DNA from: Mycoplasma anserisalpingitidis
Lineage (GTDB): Bacteria > Bacillota_I > Bacilli_A > Mycoplasmatales > Metamycoplasmataceae
Reading direction: 5' to 3'
Assembly (NCBI RefSeq): GCF_007858495.1
Contig: NZ_CP041663.1
Span: 620,001-684,000 of the forward strand
Length of the DNA: 64,000 bases
Every line of letters starts with the position of its first letter. The stretch's first letter is position 1. Both the position numbers and the translations under genes were made by a program. Of the stretch, positions 36,040 through 47,559 are shown piece after piece. The notes below the pieces were generated by a model. The model did no database searches. It was not told the origin of the DNA and saw only the letters and a program-made list of their open reading frames with translations.

Positions 36040-36516
36040 TTATTCACCGCCAACTTTTCTAGTTGTTGTTGTTTTTTTAACGTTAGCTTTAGTTGCTGAT
36101 TTTGTGGCGTTTTTAACGTTTGCACTTGCTTTCTTAGCAGCGAGTTTTTCGGCAGCTCTTTTTTCAACTTCTGAAACTTCTTTTTTAGCTGTTTTCTTAG
36201 TTTTTTCTTCTTTTTCTTCAACTTTAACTTCATCAGAAGGGTAGAAGTTGATTGAATAACCTTCAGCTAATTTAACAATAGCTTTTTTGTAACGATTTGT
36301 AAACCCATGGTAACGTCCTATGTTTTTTGGTTGTTTTTCAAATTTCATTGTGTTTACTTTTTCAACTTTTACTTGGAAAATAATTTCAATAGCTCTAGCA
36401 ATTTGGAATTTATTCGCATTATAAGCTACTTCGAATGAATATGAATTATTATTTACTGTTTGATGATTACTCTTTTCAGTAATAATAGGTCTTCTAATAA
36501 TATCTGTAAGTTGCAT
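36040..36516 (-). CDS. rplW: 50S ribosomal protein L23 with C-terminal tail
   Basis: A 158-residue protein; the L23 core ends near residue 95 (IIRRPIITEKSNHQ, VEKVNTMKFEKQPKNIGRYH, YKKAIVKLAEGYSINFY). The last 60 or so residues are a low-complexity Lys/Ala/Thr tail not found in Bacillus L23. L23 forms the docking site for trigger factor and SRP at the tunnel exit. Confidence 0.95.
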   Translation of the reverse strand: MQLTDIIRRPIITEKSNHQTVNNNSYSFEVAYNANKFQIARAIEIIFQVKVEKVNTMKFEKQPKNIGRYHGFTNRYKKAIVKLAEGYSINFYPSDEVKVEEKEEKTKKTAKKEVSEVEKRAAEKLAAKKASANVKNATKSATKANVKKTTTTRKVGGE

Positions 36517-37127
36517 TATTTAAATTTCCCTTCTAAAATTGAAAGTGATTCGTTTGAAATAACCATTAAGTCAGCTAAAAGTAATAATTCAACTGAAATT
36601 GAGTTTGCTTTAACTGTGTAAACATATGGAACATTAGCTGTAGATTTGAAAACTGTTTCATCTTCAGTTACAACTAGCACACGTCTATATTCTTTTTCAT
36701 TAACTAAAGAATCTAATTTAGTAATGAATTCTTTTGTTGAAATTTTTGATAATTTTAAATCATCAACTAAAACTGCTTTATCTTGAGCTAAAAGTGTTAA
36801 TGCAGATTTGAAAGCAGCAAATCTAACTTTTTTGTTAACTTTTAATGAATAGTTCTTTTCTGATTGAGGTCCAAATGCTCTTCCACCACCAACAAATTGA
36901 GGTGATCTTAATGAACCTTGACGAGCTTTACCTGTACCTTTTTGTCTTCAAGGTTTTTTACCTGTACCACTTACTTCAGCTCTATTTTTAACTTGGTGTG
37001 TACCTTGTCTTCTTGAAGCTCTCTCTGATAAAACTGTATCAAAAATAGCTTGTTCATATATTTTTTCACTAGCAAAAAGATTTTCAGGAAGTTTTACATT
37101 AGCATTTTTTAATTTTGTATCAGCCAT
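36516..37127 (-). CDS. rplD: 50S ribosomal protein L4
   Basis: A 203-residue tunnel protein: [49 protein letters not shown]. In other bacteria L4 represses its own operon; a structured leader is present upstream of rpsJ here. One-base overlap with rplW. Confidence 0.96.
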
Positions 37128-37129
37128 GA

Positions 37130-37933
37130 TTATTTATCTCCTTCTTTTGCTTCAGCTTCTTCAGCAGCTTTAATTAAAGGTAATAATTCTGAAGAGTGCA
37201 TTCCTGCTTTAACTTCAATACCATATTTTTTAGATTTTTCAACTAATTCATTCATTAACATAACTTCTTTAACATCTACTAATCTAATAGCTTCGTGGTT
37301 TGGAAGTCCTTTTACAGCTTGTTTAATCATAACAAATGATTTTTTAGGTCCAGGAATTGATCCCTTAACTAAAATCATGTTGTTTTCAACATCAACTTTA
37401 ACAATTTCTAAATTTTGTACTGTTGTTTTTGTATTTCCTAATTGTCCAGGCATTGTCATACCTTTAACAACTTTATTACCACTAATGTCCCCTAAAGAAC
37501 CAGTTTGACGGATAGGTTGAGAACCCCCTCCTCCACCGTGTGATTTAGGTCCAATGTGTTGGTTTCATCTTTTGATTGTACCAGCAAAACCTTTCCCTTT
37601 AGAAATACCTGTTACATCAACAAGTTCACCGGATGCAAAGATACTTGCATCCACCTTTTGTCCGAGTTCATAACCAACCATGTCACGAACTTCTTTTACG
37701 TAGCGCTTAGGTGTTGTATTAGCCTTAGAAAAGTGTCCAATTTCAGGTTTGTTTGAACGTTTTTCTTTTTTATCAAAAACAGATAATTGTGTTGCTTCAT
37801 ATCCGTTTTTTTCTTTTGTTAAAACGCTTGTTACAACATTTGGTTCAACTTCAATAACAGTAACTGGAACTGATAATCCAAATTCTGTGTAAATTTGAGT
37901 CATACCAATTTTACGTCCTAAGATTCCTTTCAT
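37130..37933 (-). CDS. rplC: 50S ribosomal protein L3
   Basis: A 267-residue protein: [56 protein letters not shown]. The conserved RH in KRHGF-type loops is replaced by RWNQ, with W by UGA. A C-terminal extension of about 50 residues (from LPNHEAIRL) is not usual for L3. Confidence 0.95.
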
Positions 37934-37953
37934 AATTTCTCCTTAAATTTTGA

Positions 37954-38259
37954 TTACTTGATTTTAATTTGAATTGCAACTCCACTTGGCAATTCTAATC
38001 TTTTAATTTTGTCTTGTGTTTCAACTGTTGGATTTGTGATAACTACAAGTCTTTGGCTTGTTCTTGATTCATATTGTTCACGGCTTTTTTTGTTAACGTG
38101 AACTGATCTTAAGATAGTGATTTCTTCTCTCTTTGTTGGAAGAGGAACTGGTCCACTAACTTTAGAACCTGATTTTTCTGCTAAAAGATAGATTTTTTTA
38201 GCAGCTTCATCAACCAAAGCATGATCAAAACCTTTGATTTTAATGCTTAATTTGCTCAT
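37954..38259 (-). CDS. rpsJ: 30S ribosomal protein S10
   Basis: A 101-residue protein, also the NusE transcription factor: IKIKGFDHALVDEAAKKI, SGPVPLPTKREEITILRSVH, KKSREQYESRTSQRLVVI. First gene of the S10 operon; a hairpin next to its AAAGGAG site may affect translation. Confidence 0.97.
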   Translation of the reverse strand: MSKLSIKIKGFDHALVDEAAKKIYLLAEKSGSKVSGPVPLPTKREEITILRSVHVNKKSREQYESRTSQRLVVITNPTVETQDKIKRLELPSGVAIQIKIK

Positions 38260-38369
38260 TGTTGTCTCCTTTGTTCATTTTTGAACACAGCTCTATATGA
38301 AAACCCGTTTCAACCTCAACAACTATTTTTTGCTGGAACGACAACCTCATATGTCCTCGCTGTAGTTTC
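38260..38369 (-). promoter_or_regulatory. Structured 5' leader of the S10 operon
   Basis: About 110 bases between the likely transcript start and rpsJ. On the minus strand ACAGC (38359-38363) can pair with GCTGT (38287-38291) and, inside it, ATATGA (38347-38352) with TCATAT (38295-38300), enclosing a region with two TGAGGTTG repeats. A second hairpin TGTTCAAAAATGAACA (38272-38287) abuts the AAAGGAG site and is mutually exclusive with part of the outer stem. This looks like an r-protein leader, perhaps an L4 target; that is inference. Confidence 0.5.
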
Positions 38370-38375
38370 TAAAAT

Positions 38376-38381
38376 ATTATA
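38376..38381 (-). promoter_or_regulatory. -10 element of the S10 operon
   Basis: TATAAT on the minus strand, with a weak TTGTTA 15 bases upstream. Confidence 0.55.
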
Positions 38382-38533
38382 TAGATGTTTTAAAATTAAC
38401 AAAACAAATAGTTTAGTTATTTTTATACATAATTTTACCAACAACTATTTTTGGTGTATCACATTAAATTTAACAAAAATTTTAGTTCTTTTTTATCTTT
38501 ACTTATAATATATAATTTTAATTATGGAGATAT

Positions 38534-41452
38534 ATGACTGAGAACAATATTTATAAAAAATGGTTAAAAAAAGTTCGTAACAAAGAGTTTTGAAATAAGT
38601 TTCATTACATTTTTTCTAATCTTACCGAAAGTCAAATAAATTCATATTTTGATAAAAAAATAAAAATAGATAAAAGTAATATTATTTTAGAATTAGGTAT
38701 CGGAACGCACCTGGCTAATGAATTCACGATAGGGGCAATTTCAGAATCTTTCTCTAAATTTATTAATATTGATTCTAAGCTAGATAAAAATAAAATTCTG
38801 GTAAGCTGTCCAGAAAGTGAGGATTTATTAGTTATATCTAACATTTTTTCGCGTATACTATATAAAAACAATAATGATATTTTGTTTTATGAACAAAAAA
38901 ATAATATACCGCTTAATTTAATTTATTATTTTGCTCAAGAAAATAATTTTGACTATATTATAAATATATCCAATTATAATAATTCAAAGAAATTTATACA
39001 GATTCGTTTAACTAATTCAAAAGGTGTAAGTTTAAGTGAAAAACAGATAAATGAAATTAATTCTATTTTACAAGATATTGATCTAACAGAAATTGAAGTT
39101 CCTATATCACCAATTCAATTTATGGATCTGGATAAACTAAACAGAAACTATTTAAGTGATATTGTTGAACAAAAGAAATATCTAAATGATAACGAAAACA
39201 AATTAAAATATTATGTTGGTTTTCAAGAACAGAAAAATAGTGAATTTTACAGGGAAGTATTCGACAAAACAAACACAAAAATAAATATATTAAGCAACGC
39301 AAAAGTTAACAAAAATACTAAAGTTTTTGATAATACTATTTTTAAAAAAATGAATATTAACTCAGTTCTGAAAAGAAATGATGTTAATTTTGTTATCTCA
39401 AATAATGGAGATTCTTTTAATATTTCGGTTAAACATAAGGGTGTATTCAAATATTTTAAAACTGACGAAGTTGCTGGTTTATATTTAGATTATTTGATAA
39501 ATAATTTTGATATAAGCCAAAAATATTACATTGCTAAATCAAAACTAACTGGAGATTTTGTTAAGTCTATAGCAACTTCAAAGAACATTGAGGTAATTGA
39601 ATTTACAAGTTGAGATGAATTAAACAAAATTATTGATAGCAATAATCAAAAAAAACTGCTTTTTGCATACGATGAACATAACAGATTTATCTCTTATAAC
39701 TCAAAATTTATTTTAAATGACGCAATTTCTATGGTAATTGATTTCTACAAAATATGTGAAATTTATAGTAAAGATAATATAACTCTATTTGAAAGATTGA
39801 ATCATATTAAAAATAAATATTCAAATTATTACCAATCTGTAAAAACATATGATATGACTTTTGAACAGTCTATTAGATTTTTCAGAAGAATCAATGACAG
39901 AGAAAAAATAGGTAAATTTAATGTTGTTAAAAGCGAAATTTACAATTTCGACCTTGAAAAAAATAAAACTTTTTGTGAAATAAAGTTAAACAATAAAAAT
40001 GGAATAAAAATAATTTATGATAAATTTACCGAAAAAATAACAATTAATGTTGAAACCGAGGGTAAAACATCAAATGACAAAAATAATGATGATTACTTAA
40101 AATTAATTGTGCAAGGTAAGGAAATTCTAGATTCTATTAACGAACTAAGGGAAGATTTTGTTATTAAAAAATTTAGTTTAAAAGGTTTTTTAAAATATAG
40201 TTTTTTGGTCGCTTTAACAATTGGTATATTTATTTTTCTTTTTTATGTTGTTTATAATATTAAACTAGAAAATAATAAGAGTGCCTCTCCACTATTTGTT
40301 CTCAAAACAATTTGAATGTTTGTCAGGTATGATAGAATGACTAGATTCTTATTTGTCTTTATATTTATTTTCATACTATTTGAAATGTTTATAAATGCCT
40401 TGATCTTTAAAAGGTTATTTATGTACCAGAATGAAAAAGTTAGCTTCTGGACTTTGTTTGTAGGTAGTTTTATAGGAATTATAATTCAAAACATTACCCC
40501 TAAATCAATTGGTTCCGACATAGCAACATATTGATACTTAAGAAGAAAAAATGTTAATAGATCAAAATTAATTAGTGCTGTAATTCTTAATACTTTCATA
40601 TGACAATTAACAAATATTGTTTTAAGTATAATTGTGGTCCCTGTTGGTTTAGTTTTTTATAAAGAGTTGTTTACTAATGGTTCATCAAATAATATTTTCT
40701 CGTTCACTTTCTTTTTAGTTTTAAGTTTATTATCAGATACTTTATTTTCGCTTTTTTTCCTTGTTTTAGCAGGATACAAAAGAATTCAAACACCAATTTT
40801 AAAAGCTATTATAAAAATTATTGAATGATTTTCATTCATAGGAATTGCAAAAACTGATGAACTTTATGCAAATTGAAAATATGAATTATATAAAGTAAGC
40901 AATGGAATAAATGTGGTGTTCAAAAGATGATGAAGAATTTGCGAATTATTGTTCTATAAGTCTTCAGTTTGATTCATAGCGCCGATTTCTTTATACTTGC
41001 ATTATATGAACATGCTTGATGAAAATTTAATGGGTGGTTGATACTTTAATATGACAATTTCGCAATTCTTGGTAAGAAATGTTAACTCATTTAGTCCTAC
41101 ACCCGGAGGAACCGGAACATCGGATTATTTTACAAAAATAATTTATAGAATAACACTTTCTGATAATATTGATCAATTTGGTTTTGATCTAGAAAACCGT
41201 TCATCTATCATAACCGCAATAAAAACCTTTGGTCAAATTGTAATACCTTCTCTTTTATCAGCAATCGCTTTATTTATAGTGTATATTGGAGAAAAAAGAA
41301 TACAATTTTATAAGCAAAAAAATAAAAATAACTTGTTAATTAATAACCAAACTATCATTAGTAGTAAAACAAAAAGTAATTTTAATAAAATTGCTTGCCC
41401 AACTTTTATAATTTCTGTTTCAATATTAATTTTATTATTTATATTTATGTAG
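38534..41452 (+). CDS. Fusion of degenerate phosphohexomutase domain to UPF0104/LPG-synthase-type membrane domain
   Basis: A 972-residue protein, continuous under code 4. Residues 1 to about 545 follow the whole alpha-D-phosphohexomutase plan: an early YKKWL block, the GIGTHLANEFTIG region (near 55-67), and later blocks, but each catalytic loop is lost. The serine loop TASHNP is ISNYNN (145-150), the metal loop DPDADR is NNGDSF (290-295), the sugar loop GEES-like site is YDEHN, and the phosphate loop SGTEPK is unrecognisable. From about 553 come seven or more membrane helices with ITPKSIGSDIATYW (654-667) and PTPGGTGTSDYF (855-866), hallmarks of PF03706, the flippase-like part of MprF. ATG 38534 follows GGAG. 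A binding role for a sugar phosphate and lipid transport are inferred. A licD gene follows by 7 bases. Confidence 0.82.
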
Positions 41453-41459
41453 GAGTAAT

Positions 41460-42251
41460 ATGCAAATTTCTGATCATCCTTCCATTCAATTAAATATTGA
41501 TAAAAGGAAAAATAAGAATTTAGACTTATTAAAAAAGATTGCAAAATTTTGTGAGGAAAATAATTTATTTTATTCTCTTTACTTTGGTAGTGCCTTAGGT
41601 GCAGTGCGTGATAAAGAAATAATAAAATGGGATGCAGATATTGATATTATTATTAATTTGGATACTTATGAAAAATTAAAACAAAAGTTTCCTAAAAATA
41701 TTATCAATAATCAAAATTGCAAAAATTATTGTTATCAATTCCCTAGATTTGTAGATGTCTATGATGAGAACAATCCGAATTCTTCTTTTGTAGATTTGTT
41801 TGTTATAGTAGAAAGTGATCCAGAAAAATTTTTAAAATATTCTAAATCAACCTTTAATAAATTAAGAGCTTTTAAAGGTTATTTTAAGAATTTCAGAAAA
41901 TTTTACACTCATAAATTAGCACAAAATTTAATTGTTTTATTTGTTAAATTATTCCTTTTTTGAGTTAAACCTTTAACTATTGATGATGCTCAAAGGCAAG
42001 TTAGCACAGAAAAAGATACTGGAATTTATTTTATTGTTCATTGGCCAAATTCAAAACAAAAATTAATTGATGATCATATAATACTAAAAAGAGACACACA
42101 AGAAACTATAAAAGTTGAATTAAACGGATTTAAATTTAACGTTATCAAAAATATTCAATTCTATCTTGAACAAATGTATGGTAAAAATTGAAAAACGCCT
42201 ATAAAATCAAGTAATTATGTTTTTTATGGCTATTATGAAATGGGAAAATAA
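41460..42251 (+). CDS. LicD-family phosphotransferase / nucleotidyltransferase-like protein
   Basis: A 263-residue protein of the LicD family, whose known members move phosphocholine or similar groups from CDP-linked donors onto sugars of lipopolysaccharide, teichoic acid or glycolipids. The core YFGSALGAVRDKEIIKWDAD (residues 41-60) with IDI has the Asp58-x-Asp60-x-Asp62 pattern, and FVDLFVIVE (about 115-123) is the second conserved strand. Trp codons downstream are UGA. ATG 41460 follows AGGAG. Seven bases separate it from the fusion gene, so they form one transcript ending in a strong hairpin. Donor and acceptor cannot be told from sequence; glycolipid is a guess based on phosphocholine glycolipids known in some mycoplasmas. 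Confidence 0.82.
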
Positions 42252-42254
42252 AAC

Positions 42255-42300
42255 AAAAAATCAACATATAAGTGGTTTTACTACTAATGTTGATTTTTTA
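42255..42300. terminator. Bidirectional terminator between licD and gpmI
   Basis: AAAAAATCAACAT and ATGTTGATTTTTT flank about 20 bases; the stem ends in Ts on both strands, serving the converging licD and gpmI transcripts. Confidence 0.85.
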
Positions 42301-42302
42301 AA

Positions 42303-43808
42303 TTATTTAATTAAAAGTGAAACTCCATCCATTTCTTTGGGTTGTTTAACACCAATATAATCTAAAATTGTTGGAGCAACATCGGCCAATTTTCCGTCTT
42401 TTAATTTAATATTTTTATCACTTGAAATAAGCATTACTGGACTGCTTGTATGTTTTGTGGCTGGTTTTCCATTTTCATCTTCAGTAATTTCGGCATTACC
42501 ATGGTCTGCAGTAATGAAAACAGTTATATTATTTCTCTCAGCTCAATCAAAAATTCTTTTAATTTGTGTATCTAAGAACGAAACCGCTTCAATTGTTGAC
42601 TTAAGATTTCCTGTATGACCAACCATATCTGGGTTTGCGAAGTTCATTATTGTAACATCATAATTTGCACCGTGTTCCAAAAGTTTATCAGTGATACCTT
42701 CAGCTGACATATGTGGAGCGTCAGCATATGACTCAACTTTCAACGAATCCACTAAAATTCTCTTTGAATTTTTAAACTCAATGTCATTACCACCATCCAT
42801 AAAGAATGTTACATGAGCGTATTTTTGTGTTTCAGCAATTCTTAACTGGGTTTTTCCTTCTAACTCTAAAACTCTACCAATTGGCATTGAAATTTCCATC
42901 TCATCAAACGCTACAATAGTATTTAATCCTTCATATTTCATCATCGAAACAAATTTATTAATTTTAACCGGATGAACTGGTTTGTTATCATATAATGTTG
43001 AACCGATGAATAGGTGTGTTAATTGTCTTGCTCTATCTGGACGGAAGTTAAAGAAAATAATTGAATCACCATCTTTAACAAATTCTTCTTTTGAGCAATT
43101 TTTGTTAATTGATGGTACAAAAAATTCATCTGAAATTTCGTTTTTGTATGATTCTTCCACAAATTCTGGTGCCGAATTATATGTTGATGAACTGTGTCCT
43201 AACAATGCTTCGTAGTGTTTTTCAACTCTGTCAAACATTTTATCACGGTCCATTCCATAAAATCTTCCACCAATTGATGCTATTTTGTATCCAAACTCAT
43301 CAACAAGGTTTTGCAATTTTTCTATTGATTGTTTAATTGAACGAGGAGCAACATCACGACCATCTCCAAAAGCATGAACAGAAACTTTTTTAAGACCAAA
43401 AGCATGTGCTTCCCTTAAAATTTCAAATAAATGGTCTTCTAAAGAATGAACCCCACCTGGACTTAATAGACCCATAACATGTAGTGTTGAATCATTTTTC
43501 TTAACATCGTTAAATGCTTCTAGGAAAGCTTTGTTTTTTCCAAATTCTTTATTTTTAAGAGCTTTTGCAATTAGTGATAAACCTGTGTAAACGATTGTAC
43601 CAGCACCAATATTCAAGTGTCCAACTTCTGAGTTACCCATTTGTCCGCTTGGTAAACCGACAAATTCTCCACTAGCTTGAATAATACTATTTGGATATTC
43701 TTTAAATAATTTATCAAATGTTGGTGTATTTGCAAGAGCAAAACCATTTCCTTGTGTTTCTTCTCTTAGACCTAAACCATCTATAACTATTAATACAGTT
43801 TTTTTCAT
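42303..43808 (-). CDS. gpmI: 2,3-bisphosphoglycerate-independent phosphoglycerate mutase
   Basis: A 501-residue glycolytic enzyme converting 3- to 2-phosphoglycerate with manganese. Asp10 lies in VLIVIDGLGL, and the phosphoserine is Ser60 in GQMGNSEVGHLNIGAG. Other family blocks: FGDGRDVAPRS, GGRFYGMDRD, FFNFRPDRARQ, FANPDMVGHTG and TADHGNAE. One UGA (42540) is Trp. It has its own -10 and is followed by a shared terminator. Confidence 0.96.
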
Positions 43809-43840
43809 AATTTCTCCTATATTATCTTTAAATTTATTAA

Positions 43841-43846
43841 ATTATA
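43841..43846 (-). promoter_or_regulatory. -10 element of gpmI
   Basis: GTATAAT on the minus strand 32 bases before the gpmI ATG; TAGGAG precedes the start. Confidence 0.55.
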
Positions 43847-43914
43847 CTCTAAAGTGTTTTTATATTTTTATTGTTGTTTTATTTGAATTTTAAATATTGG
43901 TAATGTATCTATTT

Positions 43915-43945
43915 TTAAAAAAAGATTAAACTAAGTGTTTAATCT
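43915..43945 (-). terminator. Terminator of the ABC exporter operon
   Basis: On the minus strand AGATTAAAC-ACTTA-GTTTAATCT is followed by a run of Ts, directly after the stop codon at 43946. Confidence 0.8.
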
Positions 43946-45733
43946 CTACTCGATACTTTTAAATCCTTCATTGTATAAATTAGCATATATTCCATTTTTT
44001 GCAATTAATTCATTGTGGTTTCCGCTTTCGAGAATCACACCATGGTCCATAACTAAAATATTTGTTGCTTTTTTAATGGTTGATAATCTATGAGCAATTA
44101 TCAACATCGTTTTATCTTTCATCATTAATTTAATACAGTTTTGAATTTTCTGTTCTGTGATACTATCGATATTACTTGTTGCTTCATCCATTATTATTAT
44201 TTTCTTTTCTGAAGCTAGTGCTCTAGCAATAGAAACTAATTGCCTTTGACCTTGCGATAACTCTTCTGCATTGTGAGTTAATTTTGTACTATATTTTTCT
44301 TTTAATGTTTGAATATACTCATCAAGACCTATTTCACGACAAATTTCGATAACTTTTTCATCAGAGATATTCTTATTTGCATTTTTAATATTATTCATTA
44401 ATGTGTCTTCAAAAAGCATTACATCCTGAGAAATTAATGCAATGTTTTCTCTTCAGCTTTTTGCATTATACTCGATTGCATTTTGATTATCAATAAGCAC
44501 TTGTCCATCATTCGTTTCATAAAACTTCATTAAAATTTTACTAATAGTTGTTTTACCACAACCTGTGTGTCCGACCAATGCAAGCGATTCACCAGGATTA
44601 ATAGTGAAATTAATATTTTTCAAAACTTTAACATCAAGATTAGATGGGTATGCGAAATTAACGGACTTGAATTCTATTTTTCCTTCCGCAAATACTAAAT
44701 TAGGTTTAATTTTATCTTCCTTATCGTTGGAAATCTTAAGAATATTTTCAATTCTATCTCAACTAGAAATCCCTTGTTGTAATTCAGCTGAGATATTTAA
44801 TAAGTTAGAAATACTGTTTGTAAAAGTCTTGCTATAAACATTAAAAGAAGTAACAACCCCAATAGTATAAACACCATAAATTCCATATGAGGGATAAGAT
44901 TTTGTTATAAAAGTAATTCCTATAATAATTATTACTAATTCAGAAATGACCTTTAACGCAGAATAAGCAGGATAAGCGATTGTTTGGTGTAAGAAAGCCT
45001 TTTGTGTGACTTCTCTGTGACGATTATTGTGTTCATCAAATTTATTTTCAATTCTATTTCATTGTCTGTGAACTCTAACAAGAGGTAAAATATCTAAAGT
45101 TTCTTCTAAATAAGCATTTAGTGCTCCAAAGGCGTCCCTTGATTTTTTTCACTGTTTTCTACTTTTAGAAACTAAGTAAATAAAAAGAATTGAAATAGGT
45201 GGAATAATTAAGTAAGTGATTAATCCTAAAATTGGTGCTAATAACAACATTCAAAATGTCGACAATAAAATGTCAAAAACAAAATCACATAAACTTAGAA
45301 GTACACTATTCATACTTGAAAAAGCTGAAACGGTATCTTCAGTTACAACTGCCATAAAATCACCTGTTTTTTCAGTTTCGAAATTAAAAAAACTCATTTC
45401 TTGAATATGTCTATATAAATTGCTTCTCATTTCACGTTCAAAACGTGTGGTGATTTTAGTCATAAAATATGTTGTTAGTCCTACAAAAGTTCTATGAATA
45501 ACATATACTAGTAAAAAAACGGTTAAAACCACTAAAAAAATTGATAAATTAAATTTTTCTAAATTTCCTTTTGAAAAAAACTTATCCAATATTCAACCGG
45601 TACCAAACCCTATAGCACTTCAACTTAATGCTTTAATGAATGCAAATGTAATGAAAGTTATTCAAACTTTTGGTTTAACTTTAGCAGCATATATCATTCT
45701 TAAAAAGGTTTTTAATGAACTATTACTCTTCAT
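43946..45733 (-). CDS. ABC exporter half-transporter, consensus-site subunit
   Basis: A 595-residue half-transporter with an N-terminal six-helix membrane domain and a C-terminal ATPase, likely the second half of a heterodimeric multidrug or lipid exporter (LmrCD/BmrCD type). ATPase motifs: Walker A GHTGCGKTT, Q-loop ISQDVMLFEDT, signature LSQGQRQLVSIARAL (degenerate, Q for G), Walker B IIIMDEATSNID with the catalytic glutamate, and H-loop LIIAHRLSTI. ATG 45733 lies 11 bases inside the partner gene. Several UGA tryptophans hide the frame under the standard code. Substrate unknown. Confidence 0.9.
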
Positions 45734-47510
45734 AATTTTCTCTTTGCGCATTCGCAAACTCCTTATAAATTTCACATCTTGATAATAACTCGCTGTGAGT
45801 TCCTTGATCAATGATTCTCCCACCATCTAAAACAATGATTATGTCAGCATTTGAAACAGAATTAATTTTTTGTGAAATTATGAAAACTGTAGTATTAATT
45901 AAACTATTAGCTAGATTTTTTCTTACGATCAAATCAGTTTTATTATCCAACGCGCTAGTGGTATCGTCTAATACTAAAATTTGTGGATTTTTTAGGATAG
46001 CCTGAGCTATTGCAATTCTTTGCTTTTGACCACCACTTAAATTGATACCTCTTTGACCAATAACTTGATCAAACTTTTTGTCATAATCATTAACAAAGTC
46101 TAAACAAGCTACTTTAGAAGCATTTTCAATAGTTTCATTATCGTAATTTCTAGTTGAAAACTCGATATTTTCCTTTATAGTACCACTAAAAATTAACGGT
46201 TTTTGAAATACTTGACTTACTTTTGAGTGGAAATCATTGTAATCAATTTCATTAATATTAACTCCACCTACAAAAATTTGACCTTCAGTTGCTTTCAATT
46301 CTTTGACTAAAAGTAGTGCCAACGTACTTTTACCTGAACCTGTTTTACCTATAACACCTACTGTTTTGTTTGAAGGGATTTTAAAACTAATGTTTTTTAA
46401 TGTATTTTGTTCACTGTCAGCATTCGAATATTTAAAACTTACATTCTTAAATTCAATTTCATTGCTAACTAATTTAATTTCTTTTGAACTGTTTATTTCT
46501 TCGCACTCTATATTTAATATTTCTAAATATCTTTTTGCACTAACTTGAGAACGAGTCAAACTATTAATAGTTTGTGATAGACTGAAAATAGAACTAGAAA
46601 TAATTCACATGTACGAGTTAAATTGATAAATTTTACCTACTTCTGAGCTTGATTTTGAAGCGCCAATGAAATAGATTAATAAACCACCTATTAAAAATAC
46701 AATTATTGTTGCAATATCATTTGAAAAATCATTAAATCTTCAAGCTGTTATATTTAGTTTATTCGCCCTAATGGAAATATCGTAAAGTTTATCATTAGAT
46801 TTAGTAAATGTATCATATCTATCATCTTCAAGATTGTACGACTTAACTAGCTGAATAAGATTTATATCTTCCTTAACTTTATCATTAATTTCTTCAAAAA
46901 CCGCATTTTCCTTTCTAAAAAGAGGAAAAATTTTATAAATAATAATTGAAGAAATTATAATTATTAAAGGCATTAAAATAAATATACTAATTGAATACAA
47001 AATACTTAAAGTTATAGAAAAAATCAATCCTCAAATTAAGTTAAAAATATTTTGTAAAATCGATTTGGTAACAAAATAAATTCCATCAACAATTTTTCTT
47101 ATATCATTACTAAAAAGAGTCATAATTCTAGCATAACTTAGTGAATCTATTTGTTCTTTTCTGAGCTTAATTATTTTATTAAACATTATTTTTCTTATTT
47201 CATATCTTGTTTGATTGAGAATATAATTATTCAATAAAGACGGAATTAAGTTGCATAAAAAAAGTAGATAAGCTGCAGATAAAGTTATTATTACTAATAA
47301 ATCATAATTATCTAACATTGTAGAATTACTGCTAAATTTTCACAAAAAAACTTCAATATGTTTTATTTCATTACCATTAGCATATTCGATAAACTGTCTA
47401 ATCAAAGAAGGAATTAACATTACAACAAAACTTGGTATAAAGTTAAAAATGACTGTAATTAAGATTACAAATTTTAACTTACTACTAAATAATTTAATAA
47501 CCCTTAGCAT
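45723..47510 (-). CDS. ABC exporter half-transporter, degenerate-site subunit
   Basis: A 595-residue partner of the next gene, with the same domain plan. Walker A is GKTGSGKST and the signature is canonical LSGGQKQRIAIAQAIL, but Walker B is ILVLDDTTSALD (Asp in place of the catalytic Glu) and the H-loop is FIISQKINSV (Gln in place of His). Paired with the other subunit, this gives one working and one degenerate ATP site, the classic asymmetric heterodimer. The ATG has no ribosome binding site; a TATAAT ends 7 bases before it, so the mRNA is probably leaderless. Confidence 0.9.
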
Positions 47511-47517
47511 AATTTAA

Positions 47518-47523
47518 ATTATA
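47518..47523 (-). promoter_or_regulatory. -10 element placing transcription start at the ABC exporter ATG
   Basis: Minus-strand TATAAT followed by 7 bases and the ATG at 47508-47510; no GGAG between. Confidence 0.5.
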
Positions 47524-47559
47524 ATTTAATATATTATTTTAATGTAGTAAAAGGATGAA

